A stretch of DNA of 64,000 nucleotides, taken from an uncultured Cuneatibacter sp. Lineage in GTDB: Bacteria; Bacillota; Clostridia; Lachnospirales; Lachnospiraceae. The position numbers and the translations under genes were made by a program. The first letter of the stretch is position 1. The number at the start of each line of letters is the position of its first letter. The stretch is taken from contig CAKQHB010000008.1 in NCBI GenBank assembly GCA_934234215.1, positions 1 to 64,000 of the forward strand, read 5' to 3'. The notes under the pieces were generated by a model that searched no databases, was not told the DNA's origin, and worked only from the letters and a program-made list of their open reading frames with translations. Of the stretch, positions 43,337-51,574 are shown piece by piece.

Positions 43337-44221
43337 ATGAATCGGTTGACGATCAGTCATATAGGAAAGAAGTACGGAAGTCAATGGGCGCTGAAGGATG
43401 TCTCGGCAGAGATGGAGCACGGTGTCTACGCGATCTTGGGAGAGAACGGCGCGGGTAAGACAACGCTGGATCTGATCATTGCGGGATTGCTGGAACCCAC
43501 AGAGGGGGAAGTCCTGTGGAACGGAGAGCGGATCACCCGAAAGCGCGGCAAGTATTATGCCGGCTTTGGTTTCATGCCCCAGACACCGGAGCTGTATCCG
43601 GAGTTTACGGTGAAGCAATTTTTGCAGTATATGTGCAGTCTGAAAGGGCTGTCCGGACGGGAGACGAAGCAGAAGATTTCGGAGATTCTGGAGCTGACCC
43701 ATCTGGATGGCGCGGAGAGTAAGAAAGTCGGAAAGCTGTCCGGCGGAATGCGGCAGCGCCTTGGCATCGGACAGGCGCTGATCAACAATCCGGAGCTGCT
43801 GATTCTGGATGAGCCGACGGCAGGATTGGATCCAAAGGAGCGGATCTATTTTAAGAATCTGATTTCCAGACTGGGAAGTGACCGGGTGATCCTTTTGGCG
43901 ACGCATATTTTGTCGGATGTGGAGCAGATTGCCAATAAGATTCTGTTTCTTCGTCAGGGGAAGGTTCTGTTTTTTGAGACACCGGAGAAGATGCTGGATC
44001 GAATCCGGGAGATGGTGTACACGGTGGAGATTCCGGTGGCGAAATTTCCGGAGGTGGAGCAGACGCTTCTGATTAGCAGTATGTGGTGCGACCAGGAGTT
44101 TTACCATGTGCGTTATCTGGCGGAGAAAGAGGCGGTGCTGGAAGGCTCCGTCTCCTGTGTGCCGCAGCTGGAGGATTTGTTTTTGTATGCGCTGGAGCAG
44201 ATGAAGGAGACGGAAGAATGA
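43337..44221 (+). CDS. ABC transporter ATP-binding protein (ABC-2 type)
   Basis: 294 residues. The ATG at 43337 has GGAGGAAG upstream. Walker A GENGAGKTTL, Q-loop in GFMPQTPELYP, signature LSGGMRQRLG, Walker B LLILDEPTAGLD and H-loop ATHI are all intact. It should power export through the two membrane proteins that follow, with which it overlaps by 4 nt. Such BcrA/NatA-like ATPases serve peptide antibiotic resistance, bacteriocin immunity or export. Substrate is unknown, but the secreted small proteins upstream are candidates. Confidence 0.95.
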   Translation: MNRLTISHIGKKYGSQWALKDVSAEMEHGVYAILGENGAGKTTLDLIIAGLLEPTEGEVLWNGERITRKRGKYYAGFGFMPQTPELYPEFTVKQFLQYMCSLKGLSGRETKQKISEILELTHLDGAESKKVGKLSGGMRQRLGIGQALINNPELLILDEPTAGLDPKERIYFKNLISRLGSDRVILLATHILSDVEQIANKILFLRQGKVLFFETPEKMLDRIREMVYTVEIPVAKFPEVEQTLLISSMWCDQEFYHVRYLAEKEAVLEGSVSCVPQLEDLFLYALEQMKETEE

Positions 44222-45357
44222 AGTTTCGATGGCTGCAGATCTTGCATTGTGAGGCGAGAAAAGTCTGGCGAGATCCGTTCTTTCTGTGTCTGCTGGTGAT
44301 CTGTCTGTGCTTTCATGGATTCAGCATTTACGAGGAGCGGAAAGCGGCGGAGATTACGCAGACGGATTTCGTGGAAGGGCGTGCGAAGGTGGATGCGCTT
44401 CTGGAAGGACCGCGTTCGGAGCGCAAGGAAAACTGGCTCCGGGGACAGCATCAGCTCGTGGAGACCGGGCAGGCGAAGACATTGTTCACGGACAGCAAGG
44501 AGTGCGACCTCAGTGTGCTGGAAGATGTAGCGGCGGATTACCAGTATGCGGCAGAGTATGGATCGTATGCAGCGGAGATCGCGCAGAAGGCGGACGATTA
44601 CGCGAAGGTGTATCAGGCACATGGCAATGCCGGGGATGCGGCAATCCAGCGAAAAACAGCGGATGCATTTTCCGGCAGACGGATTTCGGATTATTATAAT
44701 CTGAAAGACTGGAAGCGGTATTTTGACTATGATCGGGGCATGCTGGCGTGTCTGTTTGTGCTGCTGTACGGCGCGGTGTCCATTGCGGTGAAGGAACAGC
44801 AGGGCGATGTATCGTATGTGGTGTATGCCACGCCATTTCAGAAGCGGCGCGTGCTGCTGGTGAAGGTATTTTTTGCAATGCTTCTTGCGATGGGAATGAC
44901 GCTGCTGTTTCAGGTCGTGTCGATAGCGGGATTTGTCGCAGCATTTGGACTGAAAGGCTGGGAGCAGCCGCTGTATGGAATTGCGGACTTTCAGAATACG
45001 TTTTTTGACGGAACGATCTTACAGGCGGTGGTGCTCGATACGCTGTTCAAGATGCTTGGCGCGATGGAACTGACGGCGCTCACACTGCTGGCGGCAAAGA
45101 TCGGAAAGAAGCAGCTGGCGGGAACGGCATTGTCCTACGGCATCGTGGGCGGACTGATCGTGCTGGACTGGAAAATGGATTTGTTTGTGCTGCCGTCCGG
45201 ACTGTTGGCATCTCGTGAGTATTTGCTGAATTGTGAGTTTCTGGCGGTTGGAAATCAGGCACTTCCTACGGGGCTGATCGCTGTGTTATTCGGAGCTTGT
45301 GTGACAATTGTTTTGTTCTTTGCCTATGTGCTGACGGGAGGGAAGTATGAAAAGTGA
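44218..45357 (+). CDS. ABC-2 type permease
   Basis: 379 residues; the ATGA overlap with the ATPase gene sets the start. One helix near the N-terminus (DPFFLCLLVICLCFHGFSIY), a large extracellular loop of about 140 residues, then five or so helices in the C-terminal half. This is the ABC-2 permease layout. The extracellular loop has Ala/Glu/Lys/Tyr-rich helices and could contact a secreted substrate. The next gene overlaps it by 11 nt. Confidence 0.88.
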   Translation: MKFRWLQILHCEARKVWRDPFFLCLLVICLCFHGFSIYEERKAAEITQTDFVEGRAKVDALLEGPRSERKENWLRGQHQLVETGQAKTLFTDSKECDLSVLEDVAADYQYAAEYGSYAAEIAQKADDYAKVYQAHGNAGDAAIQRKTADAFSGRRISDYYNLKDWKRYFDYDRGMLACLFVLLYGAVSIAVKEQQGDVSYVVYATPFQKRRVLLVKVFFAMLLAMGMTLLFQVVSIAGFVAAFGLKGWEQPLYGIADFQNTFFDGTILQAVVLDTLFKMLGAMELTALTLLAAKIGKKQLAGTALSYGIVGGLIVLDWKMDLFVLPSGLLASREYLLNCEFLAVGNQALPTGLIAVLFGACVTIVLFFAYVLTGGKYEK

Positions 45358-47401
45358 ATTTCGAAAGCTCCTTGTGCACAAATCGGTACTCTTTCTGTTC
45401 TTGTTTACGATAGCGGCACAGATTGTAGTCAGCTGGCAAAGACCGCGGAATGCATATTGCAATTCGTCAGAAATCAATGAACCGGCAGTTTATCGGGAGC
45501 TTGTGGCGGCGATGGAAGGACCGGTGACGGAAGAACGGCTTTCGTGGGCGCAGCAGGAGAAGGAGCATCTGAAGCAAGTGAATCAGGCGATGGAGGATGC
45601 GTATCAGGCGGCTCGCGATGGCTCCGGCACGTACACGGAATACAGACGGCTGGTGAGTGAGATGCCGGATATCATGGAACGGATTCGCGTGCAGGATTCG
45701 TTGTATCAGCAGATGCAGAAGGTCAGCGCAGTGCCGGGCACAAGTATGATTGAGACAAACAGCTGGCTGCAACTGTTCGGAGACGGGATCTCGCCGGTGG
45801 GCATTGTCTATTTTTTATTCTTAGTTGTATTTTTGACTCCGTTTTATGTCGTGGATGTGGAATCCCATATGGATCTGCTGCTTCGCACATCGAAGCGGGG
45901 CAGGACAGGCTTGTGGTTCCGCAAGCTATTCTGCGGCGGTATCGTGATGGCGGGGATGTGCCTGCTGTTAAATGGAATCGACTACGCCAGTGTTGCGCTG
46001 CGGTATCCAAATGGACTGCGGGAAGCGTTGGTGCAGAGTATTCCCTGTTATGTGGATTTTCCGTGGAACATCACGCTGTATCAGATGTTTGGACTGCGGA
46101 TTCTGCTGCAGATTTTTGGCGGACTGTATTTGCAGGCGCTGCTGGCATTGGCTTGTGCAGTCTGGAAGCGGACGATGCCGGTGTTAGTTTTGTTTTTGCT
46201 GAGTGGATGCATGCATGTGCTGCTGTGTGCAGACTTATTGTTTTATCAGGTGCCGCTGCCCCTTGCGTGGATTGGATTCACCGGATTGTGTCCGGGTATT
46301 CCGGATCTGTACGAGTGGGAAAAATCCGTGCGCATCTCAAATGTCGAACTGCTGCAAAACGGGATCATCAGCACATTGCTTTTGATCGGGACTAGTGTGC
46401 TTGGGTGTCTGTATTATCTGCATGGAAAATGGAAAAAGCCTGTCCTTGCAGTGCTGTGTGTGACAGCGATTGTGGCAGAGGGGCTGTATTTTTTCGTTCC
46501 GAAGGAGCAGACGGAATGGGCGGATGTGCCGGTGAACAGCAGCGATGGATTTGACTGTGCCGAAAATTCTTACGGAAAAGTACAGATTGAAGACGGCAAG
46601 GGCTGGATTATGTGGAACGATACGGGCGAGAAGACAGAGCTGCTGCTAGATCCTTTCCTTGGAGACGAAACGAGGCTGCTGTATGTATTTGCGGACGCGG
46701 ACGCTTTTTATGCGACAGGCAGCACGGAGCTGCACCAGTTTGTCTATCGGGTGGATTGCGCGACGATGAAGAAGATCGTCGTGTACGAATCCGATCTTTT
46801 TGGTGAGAAGGAGCAGCTGGCATTTCTGGAACAGCAGGATTCCTACTATCGGAATACGACGGGAATGCCGGAAGTGATCGGGCAGTTTCTGGCGTATCAA
46901 GATCACTATATTTTGACGATTGGAAATCAAATTTTGCTGTTAGACCGCTTTGGAAGAACAGAGCGCACGCTGGATACCGATTATATCGGCGGTGCAATCA
47001 GCATTTACAATCAGACGCTGTATTACAGCGACCGACAGGATCGAATCCGCTCGGTTTCTATTGAGACGGGAGAGCAGGCAGTTGTTGCGGATGATCTGAC
47101 GGAAGAAATCTATGTCACAGAACAGGGATTGTATGGTCTGAATGTGGGCGGTGAAGTGTGGAAATACGGGGAAACAGAGAAAGCACAAGTTCCGCTGGCA
47201 GGTAAGGCAATGACATTCCGGATTCGCGGGCGAGAGCTGTTTTACAGCAGACAGGACAGCAAAGGAATCTACCGCTATCAGATGGACACCGGCGAGGAGG
47301 AACAGCTTTACGAGGGCAATGTCTATTCCTTCACGGTGCTTTCGGATGAGATTGTGGTGGTGTCCGAGAGCGGAACACATTCGATTCCGATAGAAGAGTA
47401 A
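45347..47401 (+). CDS. ABC-2 permease-like protein with C-terminal extracellular beta-propeller-like domain
   Basis: 684 residues. One N-terminal helix, a loop, then five or six helices to about residue 385 give an ABC-2 permease half. From about 395 to the end the chain is soluble and beta-rich, with blade-like repeats (RVDCATMKKIVVYESD, RSVSIETGEQAVVADD, RYQMDTGEEEQLYEG), resembling DUF5050/WD-type propellers. This should face outside. A permease fused to a propeller suggests a built-in receptor or inhibitor-sequestering domain. It is the last gene of the unit; hairpin terminators follow. Confidence 0.82.
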   Translation: MKSEFRKLLVHKSVLFLFLFTIAAQIVVSWQRPRNAYCNSSEINEPAVYRELVAAMEGPVTEERLSWAQQEKEHLKQVNQAMEDAYQAARDGSGTYTEYRRLVSEMPDIMERIRVQDSLYQQMQKVSAVPGTSMIETNSWLQLFGDGISPVGIVYFLFLVVFLTPFYVVDVESHMDLLLRTSKRGRTGLWFRKLFCGGIVMAGMCLLLNGIDYASVALRYPNGLREALVQSIPCYVDFPWNITLYQMFGLRILLQIFGGLYLQALLALACAVWKRTMPVLVLFLLSGCMHVLLCADLLFYQVPLPLAWIGFTGLCPGIPDLYEWEKSVRISNVELLQNGIISTLLLIGTSVLGCLYYLHGKWKKPVLAVLCVTAIVAEGLYFFVPKEQTEWADVPVNSSDGFDCAENSYGKVQIEDGKGWIMWNDTGEKTELLLDPFLGDETRLLYVFADADAFYATGSTELHQFVYRVDCATMKKIVVYESDLFGEKEQLAFLEQQDSYYRNTTGMPEVIGQFLAYQDHYILTIGNQILLLDRFGRTERTLDTDYIGGAISIYNQTLYYSDRQDRIRSVSIETGEQAVVADDLTEEIYVTEQGLYGLNVGGEVWKYGETEKAQVPLAGKAMTFRIRGRELFYSRQDSKGIYRYQMDTGEEEQLYEGNVYSFTVLSDEIVVVSESGTHSIPIEE

Positions 47402-47405
47402 AAAA

Positions 47406-47433
47406 TGGCAGGCGATTTTAAGTTCGCCTGCCA
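47406..47433. terminator. Hairpin terminator between the ABC and pyrG genes
   Basis: Perfect stem TGGCAGGCGA / TCGCCTGCCA with an 8-nt loop. On the minus strand it is followed by TTTTT, so it can end pyrG transcription; on the plus strand it follows the ABC gene. Confidence 0.7.
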
Positions 47434-47448
47434 TTGCTGTATTCACGA

Positions 47449-47481
47449 CAATAGAATGTTCGCGAAGCGTGCATTCTATTG
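47449..47481. other. Hairpin with GCGAAGC apical motif
   Basis: Perfect stem CAATAGAATG / CATTCTATTG; the loop TTCGCGAAGCGTG folds again through CGC-GAA-GCG. The loop resembles the apical core of the long hairpin elements (weak match). Confidence 0.5.
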
Positions 47482-47498
47482 TTTGAGGGAAAGAAATA

Positions 47499-49112
47499 TT
47501 ACTGCTTATCTTTATAATCCAGAGCAGCCTTCACGAAGCCACGGAACAGAGGAGCGGGACGGTTCGGTCTGGACTTCAGTTCGGGATGTCCCTGAATGCC
47601 GATGAACCACGGGTGATCCTTCAGCTCGATCATTTCAACGATACGGCCATCGGGAGAAATACCGGACAGGATCATGCCATGCTCCGTCAGAGCGGTACGA
47701 TAGTCATTGTTGACCTCGTAACGATGACGATGGCGCTCATAGATCGTCTTCTCACCGTACAGGTCGTATGCCTTTGTGCCTTCTTTCAGGACACAGGGGT
47801 AAGCGCCGAGACGTAAAGTGCCGCCGATGTCCTCAATGCCGTCCTGATCGGGCATCAGGTGGATGACGGGATGTGTGGTCTGAGGATCCAGCTCTGCGCT
47901 GTGAGCATCGTTGTAGCCGATGACATGTCTTGCAAACTCAACGATCGCCATCTGCATGCCGACGCACAGTCCGAGGAATGGAATGTTGTTCTCGCGGGCA
48001 TAGCGGACAGCGGAGATCTTACCTTCCATACCGCGGGAACCGAAACCGCCGGGAACGAGGATACCGTCCATATGCCCCAGCAGCTCAGCTGCATTCTCAT
48101 CGGTCACGTCTTCGGAATTGATCCAGTGAATGTTGACGGTGGTGCGGTTTGCAACGCCGCCGTGATGCAGTGCCTCCACAACGCTGATGTAAGCGTCATG
48201 CAGCTGTACATACTTACCGACGATGGCAACGTCTACTTCGTGCAGCGGATGCTTCCAATCATCTACCATCTTGCGCCAGTCAGCCAGATCCGGCTCCGGA
48301 CACGGCAGGTTCAGACACTGGCAGGCAACTTCTGCCAGATGCTCTTCTTCCATCATCAGCGGAACTTCATATAATACGCTGCAGTTGGTATTCTGCAGAA
48401 CATGGCTTGCCGGTACGTTACAGAACAGCGCGATCTTGTCACGGATGGACTGTGTCAGTGGATGCTCGGTACGGCAAACGATGATATCCGGCTGGATACC
48501 GATGGAGAGCAGGTCTTTAACACTCGCCTGAGTGGGCTTGGACTTTAACTCCTCGGATGCGGACAGATACGGAACAAGGGTAACGTGGATCAGGATCGCA
48601 TTTTCATGTCCAACGTCGTGCTGGAACTGGCGGATGGACTCTAAGAACGGCTCACTCTCGATATCTCCGACAGTACCGCCGACCTCGATGATCGCGATCT
48701 CGGTCTTGCCATCGTCGTTGTAATTGCGGTGGAAACGGCTCTTGATCTCATTTGTGATGTGGGGGATGACCTGAACGGTGCCGCCGCCGTAGTCACCGCG
48801 ACGCTCCTTCTGCAAAACAGACCAGTAAACTTTACCGGTAGTAACGTTGGAATTGCGGGTCAGGCTCTCGTCGATGAAACGCTCGTAATGTCCGAGATCC
48901 AGGTCGGTCTCAGCGCCGTCATCGGTGACAAATACTTCACCGTGCTGAACGGGGTTCATCGTACCGGGGTCGATGTTGATATACGGGTCAAACTTCTGCA
49001 TGGTGACAGAATAGCCTCTGGCTTTTAACAGACGGCCGAGGGATGCAGCGGTAATTCCCTTTCCGAGACCGGATACAACACCGCCGGTTACAAACACATA
49101 CTTTACAGGCAT
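47499..49112 (-). CDS. pyrG: CTP synthase
   Basis: 537 residues. It makes CTP from UTP, ATP and glutamine. N-terminal synthetase with VTGGVVSGLGKG (P-loop) and the Mg/UTP-site residues in DDGAETDLDLGHYERF; C-terminal glutaminase with GLCVGMQ (nucleophile Cys). The ATG at 49112 is set by AAGGAGG 9 nt upstream; a longer frame to 49151 covers the leader terminator. A terminator-like hairpin sits in the leader, as in other Firmicutes pyrG genes. It ends towards the ABC genes, with hairpins between. Confidence 0.98.
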   Translation of the reverse strand: MPVKYVFVTGGVVSGLGKGITAASLGRLLKARGYSVTMQKFDPYINIDPGTMNPVQHGEVFVTDDGAETDLDLGHYERFIDESLTRNSNVTTGKVYWSVLQKERRGDYGGGTVQVIPHITNEIKSRFHRNYNDDGKTEIAIIEVGGTVGDIESEPFLESIRQFQHDVGHENAILIHVTLVPYLSASEELKSKPTQASVKDLLSIGIQPDIIVCRTEHPLTQSIRDKIALFCNVPASHVLQNTNCSVLYEVPLMMEEEHLAEVACQCLNLPCPEPDLADWRKMVDDWKHPLHEVDVAIVGKYVQLHDAYISVVEALHHGGVANRTTVNIHWINSEDVTDENAAELLGHMDGILVPGGFGSRGMEGKISAVRYARENNIPFLGLCVGMQMAIVEFARHVIGYNDAHSAELDPQTTHPVIHLMPDQDGIEDIGGTLRLGAYPCVLKEGTKAYDLYGEKTIYERHRHRYEVNNDYRTALTEHGMILSGISPDGRIVEMIELKDHPWFIGIQGHPELKSRPNRPAPLFRGFVKAALDYKDKQ

Positions 49113-49137
49113 GATAGAGTCCTCCTTTGTTTTTCCT

Positions 49138-49176
49138 GAAAAAAGAGACAAAGCGAACCCCGCAAAGGATTCGCTT
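49138..49176 (-). terminator. Leader terminator (attenuator) of pyrG
   Basis: Minus strand: AAGCGAATCC / GGGGTTCGCTT around TTTGC, then a T run, 26 nt before the pyrG start. It lies on the mRNA leader, so transcription must pass it to make CTP synthase. Confidence 0.75.
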
Positions 49177-49311
49177 CATTGCGATAAAAAAAGAATCGAC
49201 TTTGATTCCTAATATGATCTTACACGTTTTTCTATTATAACGCGCACTTGAGTGAAATTCCAGTCTTTTTTGCGAAAATCTTAAATTCATATTAAAAGTA
49301 GTTCGCGTAAC

Positions 49312-49339
49312 TTGCAAAAGAAGGGAAATAATGTATAAT
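49312..49339 (+). promoter_or_regulatory. Promoter of ftsH
   Basis: -35 TTGCAA (49312-49317), 16-nt spacer, -10 TATAAT (49334-49339). Confidence 0.7.
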
Positions 49340-49392
49340 AAAGAAAGCTGTGAAACTGTACACAAAACAAGCAGTTCCGGAATGGAGAAAAG

Positions 49393-51489
49393 GTGGAAAA
49401 TCAGGGAAATAACTTTAACGGCAACCAAAACGGACCGAATAACCAGAATAACAACAATGGTAAGTTCCCGAAGTCGCCGCAGACGATCATTTTGATCGTG
49501 ATCGCGGTGATCCTGACATTTGTAGGAGTCACATTTATGACGAACCTGCTGCGGGGAACGACAGTGAAGGAAGTCACATACGATGAGTTTTGGACGAAGC
49601 TGGAGGCAGGTGAGATCAAAGAAGTGACCTTCACCGGCAGTCAGATCGAGTTCACGCTGACAGACAGCAAAAAGTCCAGTGGTATTACTTACTACACCGG
49701 CTATCTGAACAACGATACGGATCTGATTCCCTTATTGAAAGAGAAGGGGATTGAGTACAGCCGTCAGGTGGAGGATACCGGCAGCAGCATCGTAGATTTC
49801 CTGCTGGTATATGTGCTGCCGCTGCTGCTCATCTGGGTCTTCTTTGGATTTATGATCCGAAAGATTGGCGGTGGAGCAGGTGGCATGATGGGCGTTGGCA
49901 AGAGCAACGCGAAAGTCTATGTGGAGAAAAAGACCGGTGTGACGTTCAAGGACGTTGCCGGTGAGGATGAGGCGAAGGAGTCTCTGATGGAGATCGTGGA
50001 CTTCCTGCACAATCCGGGCAAGTACACGAAGATCGGTGCGAAGCTGCCGAAGGGCGCACTGCTTGTGGGCCCTCCCGGAACTGGTAAGACATTGCTTGCA
50101 AAGGCAGTTGCCGGTGAGGCGAATGTTCCGTTTTTCTCCCTGTCCGGTTCGGATTTCGTAGAGATGTTCGTCGGTGTCGGTGCTTCCCGTGTCCGCGACC
50201 TGTTCAAGCAGGCGCAACAAAACGCTCCCTGTATCATTTTCATCGACGAGATTGATGCCATCGGTAAGAGCAGAGACGGCCGTTACAGCGGCAACGATGA
50301 GCGTGAGCAGACCTTGAACCAGCTGCTTGCGGAGATGGATGGCTTTGATTCCTCCAAGGGTGTTCTGATCCTGGCAGCCACGAACCGTCCGGAGACATTG
50401 GATCAGGCATTGCTTCGTCCCGGTCGTTTTGACCGTCGGATCATCGTAGACAAGCCGGATCTGAAGGGACGTATCGCCACTCTGGAGGTGCATTCCAAGG
50501 ATGTGAAGTTAGATGAGAGCGTGGATCTGGAAGCGATCGCATTGGCAACGTCCGGCGCTGTTGGTTCCGATCTGGCGAACATGATCAACGAGGCAGCAAT
50601 CAACGCAGTCAAGCATGGCAGATCTCTGGTAAATCAGTCCGATCTGCTGGAGGCAGTGGAGGTTGTCCTTGTCGGTAAAGAAAAGAAAGACCGGATCATG
50701 GGTCCGGAGGAGCGTCGGATCGTATCCTATCACGAGGTTGGTCATGCACTGGTAGCGGCATTGCAGAAGCATTCTGAGCCGGTACAGAAGATCACGATCG
50801 TACCCCGCACGATGGGTGCGCTGGGATTCACGATGCAGATGCCGGAGGAGGAGAAGTATCTGAACTCCAGGGAAGAGCTTTGGGATATGATCGTCGGACT
50901 GCTGGGCGGTCGTGCCGCAGAGGAGATCGTATTCCACAGCGTGACGACCGGTGCTTCCAACGATATCGAGCGCGCAACGAAGCTGGCGAGGGCTATGATC
51001 ACGCAGTACGGTATGTCTGAGAAGTTCGGACTCATGGGACTGGAGACCGTGGAGAGCCAGTATCTGGGCGGACGTCCGGTCATGAACTGCGGTGATGCGA
51101 CAGCGGCAGAGATCGACCAGGAAGTTATGAAGATGCTGAAGGAAGCATACGATGAGGCGAAGAAGCTGTTGGGCTCCGAGCGTCATGCGCTGGATGAGAT
51201 CGCGGATTTCCTGATCACAAAGGAGACCATCACCGGTAAGGAATTCATGGAGATCTTAGAGCGCGTACAGCGTGAGGACGAGGATGCAGCGAGACGTCCC
51301 GACCCGGTGATCTATCTGGGAACGGATGCACCGAGCGTAGCAGAGCAGACAGAAGCAGCGCCGGAGCAGACAGAAGAGACTGTGGCTTCGGAGCAGCCGG
51401 CAGAAGAGACAGAAGCAGCGCCGGAGCAGCCTGCGGAGACAAGCACTGATTCGGAAGTAACGTCTTCTGAGACAGAAAACAAGCAGTAA
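49393..51489 (+). CDS. ftsH: ATP-dependent membrane zinc protease FtsH
   Basis: 698 residues, GTG start after GGAG. Asn-rich N-terminus, two membrane helices (about 31-52 and 132-154) around a small extracellular domain, then the AAA domain: Walker A GPPGTGKTLLAKA, pore FVGVGASRVRDLF, Walker B IIFIDEIDAIG and the SRH. The zinc site is HEVGH (HExxH). It degrades damaged membrane and selected cytoplasmic proteins. The last ~60 residues are an acidic low-complexity tail with two near-copies of TEAAPEQ, coded by imperfect direct repeats; this tail is longer than in typical FtsH. Confidence 0.98.
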   Translation: MENQGNNFNGNQNGPNNQNNNNGKFPKSPQTIILIVIAVILTFVGVTFMTNLLRGTTVKEVTYDEFWTKLEAGEIKEVTFTGSQIEFTLTDSKKSSGITYYTGYLNNDTDLIPLLKEKGIEYSRQVEDTGSSIVDFLLVYVLPLLLIWVFFGFMIRKIGGGAGGMMGVGKSNAKVYVEKKTGVTFKDVAGEDEAKESLMEIVDFLHNPGKYTKIGAKLPKGALLVGPPGTGKTLLAKAVAGEANVPFFSLSGSDFVEMFVGVGASRVRDLFKQAQQNAPCIIFIDEIDAIGKSRDGRYSGNDEREQTLNQLLAEMDGFDSSKGVLILAATNRPETLDQALLRPGRFDRRIIVDKPDLKGRIATLEVHSKDVKLDESVDLEAIALATSGAVGSDLANMINEAAINAVKHGRSLVNQSDLLEAVEVVLVGKEKKDRIMGPEERRIVSYHEVGHALVAALQKHSEPVQKITIVPRTMGALGFTMQMPEEEKYLNSREELWDMIVGLLGGRAAEEIVFHSVTTGASNDIERATKLARAMITQYGMSEKFGLMGLETVESQYLGGRPVMNCGDATAAEIDQEVMKMLKEAYDEAKKLLGSERHALDEIADFLITKETITGKEFMEILERVQREDEDAARRPDPVIYLGTDAPSVAEQTEAAPEQTEETVASEQPAEETEAAPEQPAETSTDSEVTSSETENKQ

Positions 51490-51512
51490 GAGAAATAACA
51501 ACAGAAAGACAG

Positions 51513-51546
51513 CAGGGCGTGATCCGAAGGGGTTTCGCCCTGTTTT
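51513..51546 (+). terminator. Rho-independent terminator after ftsH
   Basis: CAGGGCG / CGCCCTG followed by TTTT. Confidence 0.7.
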
Positions 51547-51574
51547 GACATAGGGGAAGAGAGGGCAGGATTCG

